Source: Brienomyrus brachyistius (taxonomy: Eukaryota; Chordata; Actinopteri; Osteoglossiformes; Mormyridae). Taken from it: a stretch of 64,000 nt of DNA. The stretch lies in NCBI RefSeq assembly GCF_023856365.1, contig NC_064554.1, forward strand, positions 11,818,801 through 11,882,800, given 5' to 3'. The notes under the pieces are model-generated. The model did no database searches and was not told where the DNA came from. It worked only from the letters and a program-made list of their open reading frames with translations. The translations under genes were made by a program, and so were the position numbers. Positions 47,871 to 61,189 of the stretch are shown here, one piece after another (the first letter of the stretch is position 1; each line of letters starts with the position of its first letter).

Positions 47871-49966
47871 CTGTTTACATGCAGACCTACTGGATTTTAT
47901 CACCTTTTTGCACAAACATGGAAGTACTATGCACCTAGTGTTGAAAAACGTTTGAATCGTAAATCTGAATGTATCTGATGACTGAATGTGCCTGTCCAAT
48001 GTTGTTGCAATTCCATGAATTGCCAGGTGATGGAGACATAGTATAACGTAAGAGCAGGACGAGGTGGGCGTGGCTTCAATGCCAGAGATTAAACTATTAA
48101 TCCGCATTCACATGTAATGTCCCTTGCAAGCCTCAAACAGTATGAGTAGTTCGGGTGTTTTTTATGTTAGTGCTTTAAAAATGTAAATGATTTATACGTT
48201 CTTAAATACCGCATCTCCACATTTGGTTATGCTGTAATTTATTATAGTTAATCTTAGCCAGTGAGGCTCTCAAAGCTTCTTTAGTTAAACAGAATATCCA
48301 GTAGTAAAATTAATTTAGATTAAAAATATCCTACATAAAAATAAAAGGATGATGCTCATGACTTAGACGGTGAGGAGTGAGTTTGATTTCATGGAAGGAG
48401 AGCGATTTATACTCGGATTCGGTCCGATTAGAACTTCATACCAGCCGCAGCTCGTCAGAACACAAGTTCTTGGCTTCTGTAACAAATGTGTCATTCCTTC
48501 ACAAAAGGACTCATTTACAAGGAGGAATACACTGAAACACGCTTTGTTTTATTATTTGTTATTCTTTTGGAATATTGAAAGGAAGTCGCTCACCTGAGAT
48601 TTTCATGGACTGGCTACACACTAAAACGACTTGCAGTTATACTAAATGTCTGTAATTATGGCAGCTGTTTCACTTTAAAAACACATACTTTAAGTCATGT
48701 GACCAATCTGTATTTGCTCTCACTGACTCACAAACTCAGACGTAGTGGAGCCAGAGTGGCGGTAACATCTGGTTCCGCTTATTTCAAATCGAATTTAAGC
48801 TCTCGCTTTTAGTCGGCCCTGAATGAAGCAGTATTTCATAGCTGTTATTCTGTGTGACTTTATGACACAGTAACCTCCCGTTTACGCTGCCTTCAAACTC
48901 CTGATACCCACCTAAATCTGTAGTACAGTAATTATACGCCTTGGTATGTAGCCCACTACAGAATTTCCTAACTTCAGAGTACTATGTAGAACGTCATAGG
49001 CAAAATATGTCGCTCTCTGTGCTAATTTTTGTATAGCTATTATAAATTGTCAACTATCGTAACCAGAACTTGAAAATTTTAAATGCATTAACAAAAATAG
49101 AATGTCTTTCAATAAGCATATAAACTAGCATTAAAAGCCGTTAAAAAGTATTTATTTGAACAGTACCATAGCATTTCGCAAATTTTACAAGAGCAAAAAT
49201 GACAAATAAAAAAAAACTCCCAAAAACGTTCAAAAAATTACTCAAAAGCATTTTATAAAAATAAATTGCACCACATCCTCTCTTTTCAATAAGTCGTTAT
49301 TTTAGACAAAATAAATAGCGCATGAACAATTCCCAATAATGTTTTTACAGATGGATTCTCACTGGACATAAGTTCTTTTTTTTCTTCTAGACAAATTCTG
49401 GGATCTCGTGTGCCCTTGTTTCCCCTATCAGGTAATAAAAGCATATACTTCTGTAAATAAAACTGAATTAAAATCACAACAAACAAAATAACAGCAACAA
49501 TTACTTTTTATAGGGTGCGCTCCCGCCCACATTCTCCCAAAGCAACACTGATATTAACAGATTGATGTACCAGCTATTAACAATATTCAGGTCACATTCC
49601 TGTGCAGTTTCTGGTTAGAGCAGCCTCTAAATGAGGACACAGTCCTTGTTAGCGGGAGCCGCCATACTGCAAGCTCGCGAAGCCTGTCAGCCAAGCAGTA
49701 GAAGCTTCGAAATCCAGTGCTGTGGAACAGCTAGGCATTCATCATCCTAAGTGCGTCTGGCTAAACAGCCGAGTCTGATTTCACGCCGCCCAACTGCGAC
49801 GAACTGATACTCAATTTAGTGTCAACACCTGCGTGAGGGTGTACACATTACCAAAAGACTTCAGAAGTTTGCCTCTTGGTCATGTCCATTGTGTCAGTGC
49901 CACTGCATATTGACCTGAGGCCCCCAGGGTGCTCTGCTTTGCACTTGACTTGGCTGAGGCAGTTAC

Positions 49967-50130
49967 CTATTGATGGACAAAATAATGTTTCTTGAACCGT
50001 TTGCTGTATTTTTTGACCCCACTAGATGGTGCTCTCACAAAGCATGTTCCAAAGCAAACCAAGCGCACCCTCTAGTGGGGATAAAAAATACAGCAAATGG
50101 CTCATGAAGCATAATTTTATCTATTAATAC
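49967..50130. repeat. Palindromic MITE
   Basis: The two halves are inverted copies over about 65 bp: TTTGCTGTATTTTTTGACCC and ACTAGATGGTGCTCT on the left match the reverse complement of the right half (GCACCCTCTAGTGGGGAT, AAAAAATACAGCAAATGG). Ends are TATTGATGGACAAAATAAT and ATTTTATCTATTAATA. No coding content. Confidence 0.78.
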
Positions 50131-50854
50131 AGTGATCCGGCAAATCACCTCTGAAGGACCAGTTCTGTGGTTCCCCCCCCCTTCCTCAGGCTATTGTGTC
50201 TAGTGTGTTAAAGCATCTACAAAATGCGATGTTTCAAAATGTGGGGAACGGAACAGGGCAGGTGGGTCACTGGGAGGGGTTGCTGGTCGCTGCACCTGAA
50301 ACGACAGTCTGAGAATGCGAGCCATTGCTGTGGTGTCTATCATCTGTCATCTTGTCAGAACCGGGAAACACCACCAACAGATGAACCCCCAGTGGACAGA
50401 GAAGTGTAACTCTGGAGGTCCAAGTGGGGTTCTGGTGCGACCCATAAGCCTTAGATTACAAAGTAGACTCCACCGTCAATAGCCGAATTCAAAAATGAAA
50501 ATGGAAACAAACCAAAGAGAATAAAATAAAATAAACAGCGAAGAGAAGAAATCAAGCCTTGTCCGTTTCCAGGTAAGGGACCCTTGTAGACCACTTACTG
50601 CCACCTCTGCTGCAGAGCCAATCAGGGTCCATCCAGAAAGGGCCAATCAGTGCTGGACATAAGCTGCAATCAGCAGGAGTGGAAGGAGTTCCATGCAAGT
50701 CCCTCCCCTCCCACTAAGTTCCATTAAATTACGTGGCTTTCTGTGTTGATAATAAAGTAGCTTCTTTGACTGTCTGCTTTCTGTAACAAACCTCTGCTAT
50801 AAAATGTCCTTCGCCATTCATAACATTGCTGGTAACGACACTGCAGGGACGGCC

Positions 50855-53800
50855 TCATTGGGTCCTGGGCTCCCCGTGTACCCGAAATCGGTACAGGCAG
50901 GTGTACTCCGCGTGACCCCAGTTAGACAGCACCCGCATCTCGATGATCTGGAAAGCCCTGTCATTCTCCTCCTGGAACACAAATAAAACCCAGTAAAAAT
51001 CATTATAAAACGGCCATCGAGCTACATTAGAAACCTGGCACAGCCTTTCACTCTTGAGAGATGGTCTCCCTTTCATTGGCCCCGATTGGCAGCCCTGCAC
51101 GTGCCCGCCACTCTGTCACATTATGGTTACCGTGACAGGGAAGGTCTGCAGCGAGTGGCCGTCCTCCTGGTAGATGTAGCGGCCCAGCAGTTTACCCTCT
51201 TCCTGATACTCGTCATCCAGACCCTGTCACAACAGAAAAGACACTTGCATCCAGCTGCTCATTCACATTCAGATGTAAAATCCCACATGGATCTCCTGGA
51301 TGTTTACATGCTGAATGCTCATCTACAGAGCTATTATTTATAGCCATTCATTACCCATTTTGTATTCATTGGCACTGTGGTCTGAATTTCATTATAATAT
51401 GTAAACAACTGCTGTTTAATATATACAGAGAGGTGGACAAAATAACAGACAAACCTAACAATATATGAATGTTAAGGAAAGAGTATGCCAGAACGTTCTT
51501 TGGCTTCAGGTGAGCTTTTCTTTCTTGGATTAGTCATACCAAGGCCTGGACTGGGATTACTGGACTATCCATATTGGGCCAGGAAGCACACATTCCCCAG
51601 AACTTCGCCTGATGGTTCCATGATGTTTATGTTGAGATGGTGGCCATACCAGGCATCGCGGATTGTAGGAATCCATCTCCAAATGTAAACCCGTCCATGT
51701 AAAAGTGAGGAGGAGGATTATTCCTCACCAGGTGTATGTGCCTGTGACCAGGTCTGCTCCCACAAGGTCTCTCTGCCATAATCTCCGGCTTTATGAAGCT
51801 CACAATCTTCTGGCATTCAGCAATTACCCACCTAGGTGTCCTATTTACCCATCTTTTACTGACTGAGACCTTCAAGCACCGACCCTGGCATCTTTGGAAA
51901 CTCTTAGCTGCTCCATGTTGCTTTACAAACTCATACGAAAGTGTTGAATATCAGACCAGTTTAATACCTGCCACATACTGCGAAATGGCATTCAACCTAA
52001 TACCACCTTCAGTCATTCCAAAATTAAAGCCCTAAATGGAATTCAACTTAATATGATTTGCCTTTAATTACTTCAAAGTTATAATCCTTTTCTTGTGGGT
52101 TTTCCATCAGTTTGTCCATCTCCCTACAGTTAATGATGAACATTTATAGTAACTGAGGTTCAAGCACAGGACGCAAGAATCAACTAGGACCAAGGCTTCA
52201 CTAGTCTGGGTCTGGCAGGGTAGGACCACCGCCTCTCTATTTACGCTCCTCTCTTAACTTCGTGAAGTGAAATATCAGGTACAGAATGCAAACTGAAGCT
52301 GAAATGTGGTCACAGCTAAAGACGAATGTCTCACATAGACGGCGAACTGCCGGGGGGCGCTGGTGATATTGCCGGTGGGCGACAGAGCCTTGGGAATGTG
52401 CTCCAGCGAGAAGGCGGTGGGCTGGATGCTGAGCGAGAGCCGGATCACCAGGTACCCCTGGGAGCCTTTGAAGGCCCAGCAGTTCCCGGGGTAGACGTCC
52501 GGCTGGGGAGAGGAGTTACACGTGGGTCAGAGTGAAGGGCAGGAATGGAGAGTCTGAGGGCCAAAGGACAGAGAGGTGCGGCTCACCTGAATGACGACAC
52601 GGGGAGACTGGGAGAAGTACCAGAGGGGCACGCCGAAGAGGCTCATCAGGGCCGTCTTGGTCTCGTACGTCTCCGAGCAGCGTGTGCTGAGGACGCTACC
52701 ACCTGCAGGCAGAGGCGTGTGAGACGGCCACGTCAGCCATGTGCCCCCCCCCGAGCCTCGAACGGCCCGAGGACCACAGATTATCGTACCAGTCCAAGAA
52801 AACCGTCTTATCTCAGTATCTCTGGCCATTTTAGCCCGGCGGCTGGCACATAGCTTAGAAAAATGAGCCCTCTACAGAGAGGAGCGTGCTGCGGATCAGT
52901 ACCTCCGGACTCGAGGGCGTAGTCCACCAGGCCCGTCCGATCCTGCGAGTAAAGGTTCAGGGCATTCTGCACGATCAGCTTAACTTGCTGCCAGATGCAA
53001 AAGCAAAGAAACAAGACAGCAGAAAGTTAAATATACCTGTGTGTTTCAGTCTTAACATGCAACCTTCACGAGTTCTGCAGACAAAGTGTAATATAAATAC
53101 AAAGAACTATCTATGATCTATTATGAACCAAATCGATTGATAATGATCACTTTCCCGCTTGATACCAAGCAAACTCGCTACCTCCTCCGACATCCCAGCT
53201 GCACCAGCGGCGTGCACCACCGTCTCCGTCACGCTCCGCTCACAGGGGGGCTGGCCGGTCTGCTGCGCCTGCAGTGTGACGTTCCTCAGGATGCTGAGCT
53301 CCAGGGCCGTCAGCGCCCCCTGCAGGTCAGAGCCGCTCACGAAGCGTGCCGACAGCCACGGCAGCAGGGGCTCAGGCAGCTCGCCCTGGCCCGTCTGCTC
53401 GCCTCCGTAAAACAGCGCCCGTAGCTCCCGCCGCACCTGCGCGGACACCTGTCGAAGGGGGAGGGCTGTCAGAATGGAACTGTCGCTAAATGTGAGACCA
53501 GCAGGGGGCACTCTAGCTCAAATACCCCACAGTCAATGCTGTTGTATAGAAAATAGGACGTTTTTTTCTCCACTATTTTAGCAAAGACTCTGCTCCGGCT
53601 AGAAGACAACGGTGCTTCAGGGTTTATCTGATCACTTGCTTAGGAGATGCTTCAAAGCCACATGCTTAGTTAAATGCTTTCCATACCGCAGTGTTTATGT
53701 TCACCTCTCACAGCAATCATACTGTACGCTATACACGCACATTTTCAGCACTGCACCCGCACCCCAACCAGCCCTCAATGAGTGAGGCTGCACTGGCTTC

Positions 53801-54493
53801 ATGCTCCTCACCGTATCCTGCAGGCTGTCCAGCTGCTCACATCTGCCCCGGCATCCCAGCACCCCCTGCAGGTCGTGCCTGATACGGTCCATCTCTGCCT
53901 CCAACCGCCGCAGCTCTGCCAGGAGGGCATCACGTGCTTCCCTGTCTGCATTTGCACTGGGGAGGACACTAGTGTTAACTGCCTGACTGGCAAAACATGA
54001 CACAGCTCATCATACCGGCGTTAACCAAGTGACCTGCACGGCTAACCGCACACGGCTAACCGCACACGGCTAACACACTGCGCGGACGTACCTCTCCAGA
54101 GCCTGTGGGGGCGTCTCCTGTTTTTGCTGCACCTCCTGAAAAGTCAGAGTAAATGGGCATCAGTAAGCGACCCCTCAGCAGGAGGGCCCGTCTCCGGGGG
54201 GGGGGGGCCACGTACCTCCATTTTGGCTGCTAGGGCTTTCAGCAGCGCCCCCATCTGCGTCAGCTGGGCTCCGTGACGCTGCTGCTCCGTCAGGTACTCC
54301 GTCTGAGTCTGCAGGGGGGTGCAAGGCGGGGGCCCCTTTGTTATTATGGACAGGCTGGGTGTTTGGTAATTATTTATGCATAAATTCTACTCATTCTGGG
54401 ACTTAAATTTGCAACTATTTGGACACAATCCTGAGCCATTACTGTAGCACAGGCTACGGATGACAACAGGATCACAGTAAACTGTATTCATCT

Positions 54494-54552
<59 letters not shown>

Positions 54553-57500
54553 GCTCCCTCTGCGCCGCATCCTTCCCCAGCTCCTCCCTCAGCAGGGTCA
54601 GCCTCTGGTCCAGCAGGTCAGACACCCAGAGGCCCAGGCTGCTCCTGTCCGTCTGCTGCTCCAGCTGCTGGCCTAGAGCCTGGTAGAGGCCCAGCAGCTC
54701 AGAGCGCTGATCCTCCCGCAGCCGGCCGTCTGCCTTCATGCTGCCCCACAGCTGCTCTAGCTGCTGCTCCAGCCGGTCCAGGCGCTCCAGGCTCACAGTG
54801 ACGGCCAGGTCGGGCTGTGGGGGTGGGACAGGGCACTTACCGCAGGGGCACAGCCTGTCTCTCTCACATGCAAACACACATTTAAAAGACATTGAAAGAG
54901 ATGGACACTGATCGGAATCAAGCTGGGCGCGTTGGAAAAGCCTGTGTTTTATGAGGACATCTGTCACCTGTGTGACGGTGGCCGGGGGCCTGGGCGACGC
55001 TGTGCTGAGCTGCCCCCAGGATGCGTAGAGGGTCTGGGGTAGGCGCAAGAGGAGGCTGATGGGTGCCCCCGCCTGCCATTCTGTCAGATTCACTGCTGGC
55101 ACGTAGGGCAGCAGGCTGGACGAAAACCATAACCACAGGCCTGCAGAGACGGGAAGGAGGCTCACAGACTGGTCCTGAAGAGCACACTGTACTGAGTTAC
55201 GCAGTGCGCTGTGCGACAGGCTGCAATGACATGCACTGCGCCGCATAACACATTGCACTGTCTGCACTGTGTTGCACACTGTACTCTGGTACGCCCTGTA
55301 GTAGAGGGTCATGAAGGAAATAAAAAATCTCAATAAGATCTCAGTGCAGCCAATTAACATTTAACTCACACTGAAGGTACATTAACTTTAATTGTAGTTT
55401 TTACCTGAAATGAGATGCTGAAGAAACAGGCAGATATGTAAAAAAAACTGTGCAATAAATAATAAAACAAACAAAAATCTATCAGGTAAAAAAATGAACA
55501 CAAATGGATGCAAAAGAAAGGCCTGGACATCCAGCTCTGGTTTGCACTGAAACATGATCTCTGTGTAGATCAGCCTGAATAATCCAGGTCACTGCGGTCT
55601 GGGGGGGGGGGGGGCGGGGCTGCGGAAAGTGGGTCAGCGCAGCTCAGTGGGAGAGAAGGAGGGAGGAGGAGAGGAGGCGGAGCCCAGCACACTCACCCAG
55701 GAGCAGCAGGAGGGGAAGCAGGAGCAACAGCAGCCGTAGGAGTTTCGGGAGGCACCTGAGGAGTGACAGGGGCGGGTTAGCAGTCTGCTCCCGACGGCTG
55801 GCCAGCGGGGAGCTAAGCCAGGGCAGACTGCCCATCAGCCGCGCGGGTCACCATGGCGGATCGCGCCTGTGCTTCTGATCAGGGGAAGACGCTTCCCAAG
55901 CTCAGTGCTCAGTCAGCACCACACCGTTATGATTCAACAAGCACAGGTTAACGAGGGGCTTAAGGCGGGATTTAACACGCCAAGCAGGGTGGACATGCCC
56001 ATTTCCATAAATGCAAATTCATTCAGATTATTTATTGGGGCTTGGACATACATTTCACTGTGATCCAGGTTAGGTACTTTGCTCACAGGGGTAACAGCAG
56101 GACCTGGCACGAGCCCATCACATCCCAAACCTCCATACCACACGGTTCTCAGGTCCATCGTAGAGATTCTCTTACCGGGTTAGGATAAATACGTTCAAGA
56201 GAGACATGAGGGTGACCAGCTGATACCATCCCGTCCCCAGCCACCAGAAGGCGCCGGCCGCTGCCTTCCCTGCGGGGTCAGAGAGCAGAAGGAGGGAGAG
56301 ACCAGGGTTAGAACGGACATCACAGTGGAAGGGTGACCTGGGCAACATATGCATGCTGAGTTAGGCCAAAGAGGCGGACAGAGCTAGACCAGCTGGAAGG
56401 GAAGAGGACAGACACACGGGGGTCCTGACCGTTCTTGAGTGGGCCAGTCGGGTTCAGGCTACACCCCCCCCCCCCAATTCAGCACGACGGACCAACACCA
56501 CAACTGAAGATAGGTCCTGAGAACCTCGCAACATGAAAGGTTACAGGTCAGAAGTGAGAGAGAAGACGTAAATGAAGTCTTGAAGGAGGTAGTGATCTGG
56601 TTAGAGCAGAGCGCTAGGCGAGAGAGACACAGGCAGCTGGAACATCCTTCATTTTACTGGGGGGGAAACAAGTGGCAGCCGATGGGACAAAGAAGAAAGA
56701 GGACAAAGAGCAAGTGACCGTCATGCAGGGATGGAGGCAAAAAAGAACTGCAATGACCTGGGGACACCATAACCAGGTAGAGGAGTAACAGCAGCTTCCG
56801 GAGCACAAAGACGCCGGCGCCCCCTAGGGCCCGGATGGCCTGCAGCACAGCAGAACCTGCGGACCAGCAAGGTGGGAGCGCTGGGTCAGTCCATATTCAC
56901 AGCTCCTTTACTGATAACCAGAAACACAGGCATCTCTGTACTTTTCCGTGGGGTGTTTCTCAATATGCGTACTTGACCGTACTTGTGCTCTTGCGTTCCC
57001 GTTTTATGTCGTCTCCCATTGCTGATGACCAGTTCCAATAGTCAAGAACAGAAGTACAGAGTATGGTAAAAATCCCCAGATGTTAGTCTTACTCCACCCC
57101 AAGTTTCAAGGATGCATTGTTGCATCTTCGTCAAATGAGACCAATCCCATGATTCACTGCGTCCCAAGTTCGTTGCCAAGACCGCAAGTACGATCCTTGC
57201 GCTCTTGGTATTGAGAAACACCCCTAGTCTTTGCCCTACAGTAATGAGCTTATCAATGCTACAGCAAGAAACCAAAAGGCAACATGGCCAGTGGCTACTC
57301 TGCAGCCAGTGCCTCAGACTCCCGATAATCAGGCTGGTGGGGCACTCTCACATCCTGAACGGAACGATAGCTAAACATCAGACGGAAAAATGGGAGTCAG
57401 CCGCGTGTGCGAAGGAGAACTGCGGACGTTGGGGGTGACCTGTGTAAGCAATGATGCTCCACAGCGCCCCCCGCAGGCGGCTTTTCCCGCCGGACTGAGC

Positions 57501-60500
57501 GTGAGCCGTGAGCATCTTCGTGTGCTGCTTCCCTTTGCAGTCGTCACCTGTCAGGCAGTCGGGGATGGGCAAGGGCAGCAGAAAGACAAACAACAAAAGT
57601 AATTTTTAAATTATCGATTAAGGCATGAAATGAGCAGCAGCGCACACACAGGACAGAAGTTCCATCAACACTGCAGGCGGGGCTCTTAGAGCCAGCTGAT
57701 CATGAGAAACCCCCCCCCCAGTCATTCCTCCTCTGTCCACATGGGCTTGACAACCCCCAGCATCTGAGGTTTTCCTGACGTCCCCTTTCAGGGTCTTATG
57801 ACCCACTGCTCCTGTACGCAGATTGCAGTGCACAGTGTACAGTGTACAGCTTGTGGGTTTTGGCTACACAGAATAACGTTTGTCAGTTCATTATAATTTT
57901 CCGGTAATGTCTAATAAAGGAAAACAGCGGCGTCCCTCTAACCAGGGAGGCGAGGGGGTTGGATCCCAATATGAACAGGCATCTCCTTATGTGTGAGTTT
58001 TAAAGGCAGCGCATTTGACCCCCAGCTTGTTTGTTACAAAAGTAGCTCACCCTCACTAGCTGGCAAAGCGAGAAATGCGACGCTTGCCGCAGGGATGCAA
58101 CACAAGCACAGCTCGACAAGACATAGCTGCCTTGGCTTGCTCGATATGCAAGGTGGCCTATCGATGCATTACCTGGCAACCTACATGCTCCTCAAAAGCG
58201 AGGAACGCCGTTAAAATGTGGTACACAATACAGTCTATTTGGTTAAGTGCAAGTTCCTACGTGTGACATTCCACGTGTTATGAGCAGTTAGTGAGTTAGA
58301 GACCGAAGCGAACAGTTCAGGAGCGAATTTGGTCCCTGCTGGCTCTGCCCGTCCCTTGGCTGTGCTGTCGGACACGGCAGGGACCTTGTTCATCCATTAA
58401 CGCACGTCACTGAGCAGATAATGAGCCATTTGGCTACAATTAGCTACACCGCTTTCTCGCTTGACTCCCTTCCAGGGTGTACTCCTGCCTAGTGTCTCGC
58501 GCTGCCAGCAGACTTCCTGTGAAAAAGCAGCTTGAGGATGGATGGATGGATGGTTCTCCTGCCCCAATATTCCCAAGGCGACAGCTGCAATGCGGGACAT
58601 GACGCCTCAAACGAAGCTGTGTCTGGCTGATGGCACTGCATCGGAGTGGGGCGTCACTTACACAGAGAGCCGTTAAAGACCAGGTGACTGTCCGCCGTGG
58701 CCAGGGCCTTCACGTTCACGCCGCCGCAGTAGCTGGAGTGTGCTGCGGGGGGGGGGGGGGGGATGAGAGGCTTGGGTCAGTGCCACTATCACGAGGCTCC
58801 AGGATTACCGCGGCGATGCAAGAGGAGAGCAGAGAGTAAACAAACAAAAGCCTGTGGGGACCATCCCTGTCAAGGAAGAGTGGCTTGGAGGAAAGCGGCC
58901 CAATTGTTAGAAGCGAGAGGACGTGCCGGGCGGCCCGAACAGGCCCAGGGGTCCGGAGAGAATGCAGATAACGGCCAAGGCTGCAGTGGCTTGAAAAGTG
59001 TTAGCGATTAGCAAGGGGCGGCAAAAAAGGGCCCTGTCATTCCTCAGGAGCCACTGGGTCCAACTGTAGCACTGGACGGAGGGAGCGAAAGAGCCACTTT
59101 GGTTACCATGACAACTCAGCTGTGGCTGTTAGACCGAGGCCCGGGAGAGCAGCGACCCAGGAACGAGTCGCGCGATCGGGCCGAAAACAGGCGAAGCGGG
59201 CAGGTCACAGGGGCCCGAAAGTACGGGGGGGTGTACCTCCATCACACACACTGCCCTCGTGGCCCTGGGCCCCAGAGCCCATCTTCAGCAGAACACTCAG
59301 CGATGTGATGCAGGACATCACAGCGGTCACCGCCCATCTGGCATAGTCCAGCAACACGTCCGAGAGACGCACCACAGGATGTGGCGACGGACCTGTGGTG
59401 GCGGGGAGGCGTGTGCGGTCATAAACGGGGTAATGGAACGATGGCCTCCAGCTATTAAATCGGTATCTGCATTTGGAGGTGGGACGGATGGCCCCATAGT
59501 AGCCCGTCATCGATACCTTCGTCACTGGGAGCCTGGGCCCTGCATCCCAACGCCAACAAAATGCGCTGCATTAGGAGCGTCACGACAGACGCTACAGCGG
59601 AGACCGCCAGGCCGGCATATCGCACGCAGGCACGAGAGGCGGTCACCAGGACACCTGGCGGGGGATCAGAGCCTGGGTCAGGAGGTGGGGGGGTACCTTA
59701 CAGGAGCAGGAGACACCGAGCTTAACTGGAAAAAAAGGAATGTTTTTCACCCAGCAGGATAGGAAGCCCACAAGGGGGGCAGCAGACATATCCATCAGAC
59801 AGGCTCACTCAGTGCCAGGCCCAGAACAAAACCAATAAGGGTGCACCATAAGGCCCCCCCTCCCCAAAGCCTCAGTGTCCCCGAACAAGCTTGATGGGCT
59901 GAATGGCCTCCACTTGTAAATGTCCTATGTTTTTATGTATTAACCTAGCAATGCCAGGTCTTACCTGTCTTCACGGCCTGACCCCTGTCCCGGGTGTAGA
60001 CGGTGGAAGCCAGCGAGCAAGTCGCCTCGGAGGCCGGCTGAGGAAAAGAGGAGGAGGAGGAGGAGGAGGATCTGGAGGAGTAGGCAGTGAGGGCCTCATT
60101 CCTTTTGGAATGGATGCTGCAGTTGCTGCAGATGTAGCCGTTGCCAGCGGCAACGGCCTGCTTGCGCGTGGTGGCGATGCCGCCGTTGGCCAGCGTGACA
60201 GTGTGGTCCATCTTGAAGCTGTGCTCTGCGCAGATGCAAATGGAGAGGGGGGAGGAATGTGAGCCAAATCACAACGGGTGGAAAGAGAGAAGGTCCATCA
60301 CACAGATACTGTATGTAATGTAGGTCACCAACCTTTAAGATGAGAATCCTGCTCCAAACCTGCAAAAAACACATTTAAGTGATAAAATACCCGCACAAAA
60401 TACCCCACAAGCTAATAATACAGAGCAGTGTTTCCTAACCGGCCCTTGGGGACCCCCAGGCAGTCCACATTTGGGAGGGAGCAAAAACATGGACTGTCTA

Positions 60501-61189
60501 AGAGTCCCTGACGCCTGTGTTCTTGGTCCTGAAATAGCAGGGCTCTTCAAATCTGGACCTTGATTCGAAATCCAGGTCGTGTTTTCAGTTCTCCCAGGTA
60601 GTTTAATAATTACTGATTCTGATTGGCCAAAGAGGCTTCACACCTGGCTCCCAGGTTGGGAAATCAGCAGGACACAGACCTTGAGCCCTGTGATATAAAG
60701 AATGAGTGGCCACATTCTGGCCCTGGCCCGGACTCACCCCAGAAACTGCCGATGCGCGTGCTCTCCTGCACGCACGATTCATCCAGCAGGCTGGCCAGCA
60801 GTGAAGCGTCGCTCGCCGCACAGCTGCGCAGACTCGCAGAGCCGGAGTCGTGTTGTGTCACCGGGATGGAGACCAGCTGCTGCGTCCGCCTGCTCCTCAG
60901 TGTCCTGAGAATGATCACCGTGACGATCCAATTATTGATCCCATAATTCGTGACAAATTTAGCACAATTTAACTGCAGCTTCCCTGCTCACTTGGCCTGT
61001 CTGCGGCTGATTCCTCCGGCGCTGTAGGTGGCGCTGTGGCTGTGGGAGGAGTCTAGCAGGCTGTCGTCGCCGTAGTGGCCGGCCGCGGTTTGCAGGCGGA
61101 GGCTCCTGCGTGACATCCTGGGCGAGTCGTACACGGGGTCGATGTCGTGCTGCCTCTCGTACTCTAACGCTGCTGAGGAGTAGCTGGAG
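50855..61189 (-). CDS. sun1: SUN domain-containing protein 1 (5' end beyond the window or unrecognised)
   Basis: Twenty-two minus-strand exons with consistent phases: 61189-60992, 60904-60738, 60359-60333, 60225-59965, 59654-59517, 59392-59237, 58742-58662, 57547-57440, 56856-56758, 56269-56176, 55755-55697, 55140-54968, 54814-54551, 54308-54216, 54135-54092, 53956-53812, 53448-53182, 52987-52903, 52702-52587, 52502-52335, 51223-51131, 50971-50855. They give 983 codons; the first exon (the N-terminal 20-30 residues) was not found. Landmarks: SPRMSRRSLRL lamin-binding N-terminus; zinc-finger-like CSNCS near 160; hydrophobic cassettes 218-315; transmembrane stretch 412-462 (FWWLGTGWYQLVTL then a Leu-rich run); coiled coils about 520-700; SUN domain about 810-982 with STRCSETYETKTALMSLFG, NCWAFKGSQGYL and the terminus YRFRVHGEP. 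It spans the inner nuclear membrane, binds lamin A inside, and traps KASH peptides in the lumen as a trimer. The KASH-bonding Cys and the C-terminal pocket are intact. Confidence 0.95.
54497..54550. repeat. GT/CA microsatellite at the start of sun1 intron 13
   Basis: About 27 uninterrupted CA units on the plus strand. On the gene strand the intron begins directly with GTGTGTGT, so the splice donor of exon 13 (54814-54551) is itself the first repeat unit. Confidence 0.95.
59237..59654 (-). other. sun1: Two frame-neutral hydrophobic cassette exons of sun1
   Basis: Exon 5 (59654-59517, 138 nt) and exon 6 (59392-59237, 156 nt) are both phase 1-1 and multiples of 3, so either can be skipped without a frameshift. 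Both encode a hydrophobic helix with a similar pattern: YAGLAVSAVASVVTLLMQ in exon 5 and YARWAVTAVMSCITSLSVLL in exon 6. Known mammalian SUN1 isoforms differ by alternative exons in this region. Exons 3, 4, 7, 8 and 9 are also phase 1-1, so many splice forms are possible. Confidence 0.8.
59881..59940 (+). repeat. LINE 3'-tail fragment in sun1 intron 4
   Basis: AAGCTTGATGGGCTGAATGG, TTGTAAATGTCC and TATGTTTTTATGT match the reverse complement of the LINE end at 62635, in the opposite orientation. Only the last 60 or so bases are present. Confidence 0.6.

Larger units (their letters stand above)
47530..50854. other. Intergenic between the knop1-like remnant and the 3' end of sun1
   Basis: AT-rich and mostly without recognisable content. 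It contains a tRNA-like SINE head (47812-47870) and a palindromic MITE (49967-50130), listed separately. A minus-strand frame at 47274-47525 at its left edge was not recognised. The right end should include the sun1 3' UTR; no canonical minus-strand AATAAA was seen close to the stop. Confidence 0.45.
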
